Shown piece after piece: positions 1 through 5,618 of a stretch of 5,618 bases of DNA. Both the position numbers and the translations under genes were made by a program. Under the pieces are notes generated by a model, which saw only the letters and a program-made list of their open reading frames with translations, did no database searches and had not been told where the DNA came from. The DNA is from Gammaproteobacteria bacterium (lineage in GTDB: Bacteria > Pseudomonadota > Gammaproteobacteria > Halothiobacillales > Halothiobacillaceae), in assembly GCA_029335925.2 (NCBI GenBank), contig JARJMX020000093.1, positions 1-5,618 on the forward strand. The letters run 5' to 3'. Numbering within the stretch: the first letter of the stretch is position 1; every line of letters begins with the position of its first letter.

Positions 1-2
1 AG

Positions 3-1718
3 AGAGCCATTGAACGCATGTTCGCGCGGCTCTCCGAGCTGGGCTTCGAGATCGAAGAGGCGCGCTGGCTCAATCCTGTGCCGCATGTTTGGTCCGTGCA
101 TATCCGCGATCGGAACGCACCCTTCCTGTTCACCAATGGCAAGGGGACAAGCCGTAAGGCAGCGTTGGCCTCGGCCCTGGGGGAGTACTTCGAGCGTCTG
201 GCGACGCAGTATTTCTTCTCTGACTACGATCTGGGCGATGCGCTAGCCCAAGCAGACTGGGTGCACCACCCCAAGGAGCGGTGGTTCCCGGCGAAGGGCA
301 AGGCCATTCCGAAGGGGCTGATGGATGAGGCGATGCTCATGGCCTGGAACCCCGAGGGGGAACTTTCCGCCCAGCATCTGCTCGACCGCAATGCCGGTTT
401 TGCCGGGCGGGGGATCTGCGCCCTGCCCTTTGTGCGCCAACGGGATGGTGAGACGGTGTTTGTGCCGGTCAACGTGCTCGCCAATCTTTATGCCAGCAAT
501 GGCATGGCGGCGGGGAATACGGTGTTCGAGGCGCGTACCCAGTGTCTGGCGGAGATCTTCGAGCGCCACGTGCGCCACCGGGTGATCAGCGAGGGGCTGT
601 GTCTGCCGGACGTGCCTTATGATGTTCTGGCCCGTTACCCACAGGTGCTGCGTGCCATCGAGGCGCTGGAGAAGAACGGTTTTCCCATTCTAGTCAAAGA
701 CGCCTCCCTCGGCGGGCGCTATCCGGTGCTCAATATCACCCTCCTCAATCCCAGAAACGGCGGGGTCTATGCCTCCTGGGGCGCGCATCCGCGTTTTGAG
801 GTGGCGCTGGAGCGCACTCTGACCGAACTGTTGCAGGGACGTGATCTCGATCAGCTCGCCGACTTTCACCCGCCCTCCTTCGATCTGGACGAAGTGGCCG
901 ATCCGGCAAACATGGAGACCCATTTTATCGACCATAGCGGCCTGATCGCCTGGGACTTCTTCCACCGCATACCGGATGTGGAGTTCTGCGCATGGGACTA
1001 CGGCGGTTCGACCGAGGAAGAATTCCATCACCTTCTGGGCCTGTTGCATGAGGAAGGGCGCGACGCCTATATCCTCGATTTGCCCCACCTTGGGGTGTAT
1101 GCCTGCCGTATTGTCGTGCCGAGTTTTTCTGAGGTCTATCCGGTTGCGGATCTATGGGAAAACAACAGTAACGCCGCCCTTTGCCTGCGCGATGCTCTGC
1201 GTCATCTGCCCATGCTGGATGAGGCGGGGTTGCGCAGGCTGTTGCGCAAGCTGGAGCAGTTGGGCTTCGCCGATGAACAGCCGCTGACTGAGTTGCTGGG
1301 GCTGCTGGCCGACCAGGAAAGTGCCTGGGCTAGCCTGCGAGTGGGGGAGTTGAAGGGTTGGCTGCGACTCGCCATAGGCCAACATCGGGATGCGCTGGAC
1401 GAACTTGCCTGGGCGCTGAACTTCGGCCACCTGCCAGAGGGACGCGCCCGGCTGGTGCGTGCGGTCACCGACCTGCTGCGCTTTAAGGCCCAGCAGGGGT
1501 TGGATGTGACTGACTTCCATCCAATACTGCTGCGCCTGCATGGCAAGGATGTGTTTACGCGGGCCGAGCGACTGGTCGCAGGTCAGGAGCGCCTGCCGGA
1601 TCTGCCCACCCTCACCGGCGAGGATGGCGGGATGCAGCGCCATGCGCGCTTACTGGAAGCCTATCACCGGCTGCGGCAGGCGCATGAGGCATGGGCCAGG
1701 CGCTCCCCTACTCTTTGA
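3..1718 (+). CDS. ycaO: YcaO-type protein, S12 methylthiolation accessory factor (5' end outside window)
   Basis: The translation closely resembles E. coli YcaO (586 aa), an ATP-binding YcaO-domain protein that promotes RimO-dependent beta-methylthiolation of an aspartate in ribosomal protein S12. Shared blocks include WLNPVP-VWSVHIRD, FTNGKG, KAALASALGEYFERL (183-200), the ExxER block EIFER (552-566), ERTLTELLQGR, ETHFID-SGLI-WD and HLGVYACRI-VP. The glutamates of GEYFER and ExxER correspond to ATP/Mg-binding residues known in YcaO proteins. From about 1190 the C-terminal part is helical and leucine-rich, consistent with the tetratricopeptide-like tail of the E. coli protein. There is no proline-rich C-terminus of the kind seen in azoline-forming RiPP cyclodehydratases. 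The frame is open to the left edge and the upstream residues RAIER align with E. coli, so the ATG at 18 is internal; about 15 residues are missing. Family assignment is firm, while the RimO role is inherited from E. coli. Confidence 0.95.
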   Translation, partial: RAIERMFARLSELGFEIEEARWLNPVPHVWSVHIRDRNAPFLFTNGKGTSRKAALASALGEYFERLATQYFFSDYDLGDALAQADWVHHPKERWFPAKGKAIPKGLMDEAMLMAWNPEGELSAQHLLDRNAGFAGRGICALPFVRQRDGETVFVPVNVLANLYASNGMAAGNTVFEARTQCLAEIFERHVRHRVISEGLCLPDVPYDVLARYPQVLRAIEALEKNGFPILVKDASLGGRYPVLNITLLNPRNGGVYASWGAHPRFEVALERTLTELLQGRDLDQLADFHPPSFDLDEVADPANMETHFIDHSGLIAWDFFHRIPDVEFCAWDYGGSTEEEFHHLLGLLHEEGRDAYILDLPHLGVYACRIVVPSFSEVYPVADLWENNSNAALCLRDALRHLPMLDEAGLRRLLRKLEQLGFADEQPLTELLGLLADQESAWASLRVGELKGWLRLAIGQHRDALDELAWALNFGHLPEGRARLVRAVTDLLRFKAQQGLDVTDFHPILLRLHGKDVFTRAERLVAGQERLPDLPTLTGEDGGMQRHARLLEAYHRLRQAHEAWARRSPTL

Positions 1719-1719
1719 C

Positions 1720-1724
1720 GGAAG
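1720..1724 (+). promoter_or_regulatory. Weak ribosome binding site for the FIST gene, upstream start
   Basis: GGAAG lies just after the ycaO stop and 12 bases before the ATG at 1737. The spacing is longer than usual, so this site only weakly supports that start. Confidence 0.4.
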
Positions 1725-1736
1725 AACAACATATCC

Positions 1737-2879
1737 ATGGCTCAAGGGTGGAACACCATGCACCTTGCCATCGAACGCTCTGGAGACTTCGCGCATATCG
1801 CCACCTGTGTGCACAACCTGGCGCAGCAGGAGGGCATGGGCAGCCTGCTGATCCTGACCGCGGACCAGACCAAGCCGGAGGCATGGAACGACCTGCTCGC
1901 CTCCCTGCCCATCCCTGCCTTTGGCGGCCGCTTTCCCGGCATCATTGCGCAGGCTGAAACTTTGCAGCAAGGCGCGATCTGCCTTGGACTACCGTGCGCC
2001 CCTCACTTTATAGCCATCCCTTCACTCAACGATGCGGAGATGGATCTTCACGCCTTACTCCGAAATCAGATCCACGACCAAGAGGCGAAGCTGGCAATCG
2101 TCCTGGTCGATGGTTGGGCACACCGCATCGACGAACTGGTCGATGTCCTGTTTGACCACGTGGGCATGAGTCTTCCGATCCTCGGCGGAGGGACCGGGCT
2201 ACTGCAGAAAAATGATGGGCATCCGTCCCTCATCACCCCTTGGGGTATGCAAACCGAAGGTTCCCTCATCGCCCTGCTCGATCTACCCGCCAGCGTAGGC
2301 AGTCGGCATGGATGGCAGGCCATTGCTGGACCTTTCGAGGTCACCGCGGCAGAAGGCCATGTGATCCTCGGTCTTGACTGGCAGGCAGCGTTGGATGTTT
2401 ACCGCAGCGTCGTCGAGCCCCACGCAGGACATAACCTCGACCCGGAGCACTTTTTCGATCTGGCCAAGGCCTATCCGTTTGGTATGGCTCGTCTGGATGC
2501 CGAGTTCGTGGTCCGCGATCCGGTTCGCATCGAACAAGGCCATGGCCTGCGTTGCGTGGGTGAAGTCCCGACCGGCAGTTTGGTGCATATCCTGCACGGC
2601 CATCCGGACGTGCTCATTGAGGCAGCATACCAAGCACGGCATGAGGCCGAACAGCGCCTCCCCAAGGGAGTACAACCCCAAATCGACCTTGTGTTCGACT
2701 GCATCTCACGTGCCCTTTTCCTGGGCAACCGCTATGCCAATGAACTGGCTGTCCTGAACTCAGGCCAACGCCCCTTGATCGGCGCGCTTACCCTTGGTGA
2801 GATTGCAGGCCATGGCAGCAATTACCTCGAGTTCCATAACAAGACCACGACCATTGCCCTGCTTGGAGAAGCTGCATGA
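1737..2879 (+). CDS. FIST N- and C-domain sensory protein
   Basis: A 380-residue protein with the two-part FIST architecture (F-box and intracellular signal transduction). FIST proteins are predicted cytoplasmic sensors of small ligands, possibly amino acids, and usually sit beside signalling output genes. The N-terminal FIST half spans roughly residues 20-220 and contains the glycine-rich LPILGGGTG segment (residues 147-154). The FIST_C half, roughly 225-375, contains CISRALFLGNRYANEL and ends with the family signature GEIAG-(x)5-LEFHNKT (residues 354-370). No signal peptide or membrane segment is visible. The gene begins 18 bases after ycaO and its TGA overlaps the ATG of the GGDEF/EAL gene, pointing to one transcript and a shared function. 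The start is uncertain: an in-frame ATG at 1758 has a better-placed ribosome binding site and would give 373 residues. Domain identity is good; the ligand is unknown. Confidence 0.88.
   Translation: MAQGWNTMHLAIERSGDFAHIATCVHNLAQQEGMGSLLILTADQTKPEAWNDLLASLPIPAFGGRFPGIIAQAETLQQGAICLGLPCAPHFIAIPSLNDAEMDLHALLRNQIHDQEAKLAIVLVDGWAHRIDELVDVLFDHVGMSLPILGGGTGLLQKNDGHPSLITPWGMQTEGSLIALLDLPASVGSRHGWQAIAGPFEVTAAEGHVILGLDWQAALDVYRSVVEPHAGHNLDPEHFFDLAKAYPFGMARLDAEFVVRDPVRIEQGHGLRCVGEVPTGSLVHILHGHPDVLIEAAYQARHEAEQRLPKGVQPQIDLVFDCISRALFLGNRYANELAVLNSGQRPLIGALTLGEIAGHGSNYLEFHNKTTTIALLGEAA
1744..1752 (+). promoter_or_regulatory. Alternative ribosome binding site for the FIST gene (ATG at 1758)
   Basis: AAGGGTGGA lies 5 bases before an in-frame ATG at 1758. 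It is a better purine-rich match and better spaced than the site serving the ATG at 1737, so translation may really begin at 1758. Confidence 0.4.
2865..2868 (+). promoter_or_regulatory. Ribosome binding site for the GGDEF/EAL gene
   Basis: GGAG lies 7 bases before the ATG at 2876, within the last codons of the FIST gene. Together with the ATGA stop/start overlap it supports translational coupling and fixes the start of the downstream gene. Confidence 0.7.
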
Positions 2880-5050
2880 CTCCGCTCGAGCGTCAAATCC
2901 TCTTTGACATTGCCATGCGGGTTGGGCGAGGTCTGGAGCTTGAGCCCATGTTGAGGGACAGTCTCTCGATCATGCTGCGGCAATTGGGCTGTGTCGCAGG
3001 GGCCGTTTTCAAATGGCGCTCCGACCATCCTGATAAGATGGCGCTGGTACAGCATATCCCTCAACAAGGCCTCCCCCTTCAGTTCCTACAGCACGTACGG
3101 CAGGCGCTTCTCCCATGGATTGCCGCACATGAGGAGACCGATCCTCCCCCCAAAGTGATAACCCTACTTCTACAGAACGAAGGAACGGCCCCCCTCCATT
3201 TGCACATCTACAACCTCCCCCACTTCGGTACCTTGGCCCTCCTTCGTCCGGGGGCGCCCCTCTCCTATCCACTGCAGCAGTCGCTCATTCCTATTGCAGA
3301 ACAACTGGCCCAGGCCTGCCTATCGCATGATCGCTTTCAGACAATCCAAGCCATCCAATCGGAACTTCAGCTTGAGCGAGAGCGTGCCCAGGCGGCCTTG
3401 CTTGCCCTCTCGGATAGCGTCATCAGCCTGTCGCCGGAAGGATGCATTCAACTCCTCAACCCCGCCGCTGAACGTTTACTTGGGGTAAAACAGCAGGAGG
3501 CCCTTGGACAGGACATTACAAACGTACTCAAAGTACGCAATGAATTGGATGGTCAGCTCATTGATTTAAAAGACCTGCTTGGCCTAGGCCATGACCGACC
3601 ACCCGCAGAATCGCTTCAAAATCAGCGCGTTCTTCTGGATCAAGGTCCCCGTATCGGCAGCATCCTCGAACTATCGCTCTCTCCCATCCAGGCGATGGAT
3701 ACCACCAAGCGCGGCATGGTGATCGTGCTGCGCGACATCACCACCGAGGTAGAAACTCAACGCACCCTGGAGTGGGAAGCGACCCACGATATGCTGACCG
3801 ACCTGGCCAATCGGCGGGCTTTTGCGCATCGCTTAGAACAACTCTTCCGTAGCGCCCACACAGAAGCTCGCCAGCATGCCTTGATCGTGTTCGATCTCGA
3901 CCACTTCAAGGTGCTCAACGACTCGGAAGGGCATGCCGCCGGGGATGAGTTGCTACGTCAAGTCGCCCTGCTTATCAACACCCAGACCCGCGCCTCTGAC
4001 ATCGCAGCCCGCCTAGGAGGGGATGATTTCGCCCTGCTGCTCGCAGACTGCCCTCTGGAACGCGCCGAAACCCTTGCCCGCAACCTCACGGAGGCCATCG
4101 CTAAAATCCGCTTCTACTGGAACGGCAGACCGCATCCGGTCAGTGTCAGCGCAGGCATTGTCAGCATCGATTCAGACACGGTGAGCCCTCAAGAGGCCCT
4201 CAGTGACGCCGACACCGCCTGTTATGCCGCCAAGGAGAAAGGGCGCAACCAGGTGCTGGTCTATCGCCCAGGGGATGCCGACCTTTCCCGCCGCAAGGCC
4301 ACCCTCGCGTGGATCACCACGCTTGAGCATGCCCTCTCTAACGGACGGTTCTGTCTGATGGCCCAACCCATCCGTCCCGTCAGTCTCACCACAGACAAGG
4401 AACATTACGAGATCCTTCTACGTCTCAACGATCCAGGCTCTGCACTGATCACTCCCGAAAGCTTTATTCTTGCAGCAGAGCGCTATGATCTCATGTCACG
4501 CATCGATCGCTGGGTGGTGGAGGAAGTGTTTGCCTCTCTGCATCATGCTCCCGAGCATATTTCGGTAGCCATTAACCTCTCCGGCCAGTCTATATCCGAT
4601 CAACGTTTCGAGGATTTCCTACAGCAAAAGGTACATGACAGTCAGCTCAACCCAGAGCGCATATGCTTTGAAATCACCGAAACTGCAGCGATCAACAACT
4701 TTATTCGGGCGCAACACTTCATGAAAACATTCCACGGCCTTGGTTTCCGTTTCGCTTTGGACGATTTTGGCACGGGAATGTCCTCCTTCGCCTACCTCAA
4801 AAACCTGCCAGTGGACATGCTCAAGATCGACGGCAGTTTCATCCGTCATGTGGATCAAGATGCGACCGATCGGGTGATGGTCGAGGCGATCACCCGGGTC
4901 GGCAAGGTGATGGGCATCCCGACCGTCGCCGAGTATGTCGAACGCCCGGAGATCCTCGCCACCCTGCGCGAGATCGGGGTGGATTACGTCCAGGGCTGGA
5001 TGATCGGCCGCCCGCGCGCCGTGCGCGAGATCCTGCCGACCCTGAAATGA
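2876..5050 (+). CDS. GAF-like/PAS/GGDEF/EAL c-di-GMP turnover protein
   Basis: A 724-residue soluble signalling protein. Residues 1-160 are GAF-like (DIAMRVGRGLELEPML at the start; FGTLALLRPG near the end), but divergent. A short charged helix (about 155-175) leads into a PAS domain (about 172-290, ending LRDITTEVE). The GGDEF domain covers about 299-465 and includes FDLDHFK (339-345), an inhibitory-site RxxD (R372-D375) and the degenerate signature GGDDF (381-385). The EAL domain covers about 478-724, with EIL in place of EAL (ExLxR at 512-516). By alignment to known EAL enzymes its metal and catalytic residues are E512, N567, E599, E602, D629, D630, K650, E686, E689 and Q706, all present. 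Phosphodiesterase activity (c-di-GMP to pGpG) is therefore likely; cyclase activity is doubtful. No membrane segments are seen. The start is fixed by a ribosome binding site and the ATGA overlap with the FIST gene, a likely input partner. The last 62 codons are much more GC-rich than the rest. Confidence 0.95.
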   Translation: MTPLERQILFDIAMRVGRGLELEPMLRDSLSIMLRQLGCVAGAVFKWRSDHPDKMALVQHIPQQGLPLQFLQHVRQALLPWIAAHEETDPPPKVITLLLQNEGTAPLHLHIYNLPHFGTLALLRPGAPLSYPLQQSLIPIAEQLAQACLSHDRFQTIQAIQSELQLERERAQAALLALSDSVISLSPEGCIQLLNPAAERLLGVKQQEALGQDITNVLKVRNELDGQLIDLKDLLGLGHDRPPAESLQNQRVLLDQGPRIGSILELSLSPIQAMDTTKRGMVIVLRDITTEVETQRTLEWEATHDMLTDLANRRAFAHRLEQLFRSAHTEARQHALIVFDLDHFKVLNDSEGHAAGDELLRQVALLINTQTRASDIAARLGGDDFALLLADCPLERAETLARNLTEAIAKIRFYWNGRPHPVSVSAGIVSIDSDTVSPQEALSDADTACYAAKEKGRNQVLVYRPGDADLSRRKATLAWITTLEHALSNGRFCLMAQPIRPVSLTTDKEHYEILLRLNDPGSALITPESFILAAERYDLMSRIDRWVVEEVFASLHHAPEHISVAINLSGQSISDQRFEDFLQQKVHDSQLNPERICFEITETAAINNFIRAQHFMKTFHGLGFRFALDDFGTGMSSFAYLKNLPVDMLKIDGSFIRHVDQDATDRVMVEAITRVGKVMGIPTVAEYVERPEILATLREIGVDYVQGWMIGRPRAVREILPTLK

Positions 5051-5079
5051 ACCGGAAACCAGGCCCTTCAGGTAACTGT
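5051..5079. other. Short spacer between convergent genes
   Basis: Only 29 bases separate the stop codons of the GGDEF/EAL gene and the minus-strand phosphatase gene. No strong hairpin followed by a T-run is present on either strand, so any terminator is Rho-dependent or lies inside a neighbouring gene. Confidence 0.6.
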
Positions 5080-5618
5080 TTAGCCTTGCTGCAAAGCCGT
5101 GACCTGGTGGACCACCGCCTCAAGCACATCGGCCACCGCCTCCACCCCCGGAGGGCAGGCATGCTCATCGCCGGGCCGGTACTTCCCCGTGCGCACGAGC
5201 ATGGCCTGAAGGCCTTCAGCCCGCGCACCGAGCACATCACTCTGCACGTCATCCCCGATCATCACCACCGCCTCGGCCGCCACGCCCAGCCTTGCTACGG
5301 CGTAGCGGAAGAAAGCCGCGCCGGGCTTGCCCAGGGATAAAGCGCGGCAACCTGCAGCCTCTTCCAAAAGACGTACAAACGGGCCTGCGTCGAGGAACAA
5401 CTCGCCCCCCTCGCGGAAGTACCGGCTGCCGGAGAGCGAAACTAGCGGGGCCCCCTTCATCAAAAGTCTGAAGGCCGCGTTCAGGGCGGCATAGGTGAAG
5501 CCCTCCCCAGCATCACCCACCACCACAGCATCGGGCGCGCTTTCATCAACGCCCAAGAAATCAGCACGCAGAGCGGGATGGATCAGCAGCAGGGGACGGC
5601 GGCCCTCATGTACCAGCC
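5080..5618 (-). CDS. HAD-family phosphatase, HDHD2/LHPP type (5' end outside window)
   Basis: The frame is open from the right edge to a TAA at 5082-5080, giving 178 residues of the C-terminal part. The visible order is that of subclass IIA HAD hydrolases related to HDHD2 and LHPP. A cap-region block reads VVVGDAGEGFTYAALN-AFRLL, followed by GSRYFREG, then motif III lysine in GKPGAAFF, motif IV in VVMIGDDVQSDVLGARAEG, and the tail VRTGKYRPGDEH. These enzymes are magnesium-dependent, cytoplasmic phosphatases or pyrophosphatases acting on small phosphorylated compounds; the substrate here cannot be told. Relatives are about 255-270 residues, so roughly 80 are missing, including the nucleophile DxD of motif I. 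A TTG at 5556 is not the start, because the upstream in-frame residues (LLLIHPALRADF) continue the family match. The gene converges on the signalling operon and is not part of it. Confidence 0.92.
   Translation of the reverse strand, partial: LVHEGRRPLLLIHPALRADFLGVDESAPDAVVVGDAGEGFTYAALNAAFRLLMKGAPLVSLSGSRYFREGGELFLDAGPFVRLLEEAAGCRALSLGKPGAAFFRYAVARLGVAAEAVVMIGDDVQSDVLGARAEGLQAMLVRTGKYRPGDEHACPPGVEAVADVLEAVVHQVTALQQG

Noticed and set aside
18..20. ATG at 18 as the true start of ycaO
   Set aside because: The frame is open upstream and its residues match E. coli YcaO before the equivalent of residue 20; the gene continues off the left edge.
1152..1643. 163-residue minus-strand frame
   Set aside because: It is the antisense shadow of the helical C-terminal part of ycaO, with glutamine- and serine-rich low-complexity content and no recognisable motif.
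3..1718. YcaO as a RiPP azoline or thioamide-forming enzyme
   Set aside because: It matches E. coli YcaO along its whole length, lacks the proline-rich C-terminus of cyclodehydratases, and no precursor peptide, E1-like or TfuA-like partner is visible nearby.
5051..5100. Intrinsic terminator between the convergent genes
   Set aside because: Only a 4-base AGGC/GCCT pairing with a long loop can be drawn and no T-run follows on either strand.
5047..5340. Rightward 97-residue frame overlapping the EAL gene stop by ATGA
   Set aside because: It lies antisense to the phosphatase gene, is rich in arginine, histidine and proline, and matches no family; the minus-strand gene explains the sequence.
5554..5556. 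TTG start for the minus-strand phosphatase gene
   Set aside because: In-frame upstream residues to the window edge continue the HDHD2/LHPP family match, so this is an internal leucine codon.

Overview
The window looks like ordinary chromosomal DNA from a moderately GC-rich proteobacterium. It has dense, long coding frames, Shine-Dalgarno-type start sites, an E. coli-type YcaO and c-di-GMP signalling. A gammaproteobacterial or closely related lineage is the best guess because the first gene is so close to enterobacterial YcaO, but the genus cannot be read from this sequence.

Layout. Three genes run rightward as an apparent operon. The first encodes a YcaO protein of the type that helps RimO methylthiolate ribosomal protein S12; its 5' end lies off the left edge and its stop is at 1718. 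After 18 bases comes a FIST-domain protein (1737-2879), a predicted intracellular ligand sensor. It overlaps by an ATGA junction with a GAF-like/PAS/GGDEF/EAL protein (2876-5050), a c-di-GMP turnover enzyme. A convergent minus-strand gene then ends only 29 bases away (stop at 5080) and runs off the right edge. It is a HAD-family phosphatase of the HDHD2/LHPP type. There is no gene-free stretch longer than about 30 bases. No RNA gene, mobile element, CRISPR array or convincing terminator was seen.

How the genes may work together. The FIST protein and the GGDEF/EAL enzyme are translationally coupled and plausibly form a sensor and c-di-GMP output pair. The GGDEF site is GGDDF with an intact inhibitory RxxD site. 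The EAL domain keeps all the metal-binding and catalytic residues I could locate, so the protein is predicted to lean towards c-di-GMP hydrolysis. Having a ribosome-modification accessory factor at the head of such an operon is the most interesting biological feature.

The strongest purely sequence-based oddity is an abrupt compositional break inside the GGDEF/EAL gene near 4860. By hand count, GC rises from about 49% to 69% and third-position GC from 63% to 92%, without interrupting the frame. This suggests a recombination or gene-conversion junction. Both edge genes are incomplete, so their apparent first start codons (ATG at 18, TTG at 5556) are not real starts.
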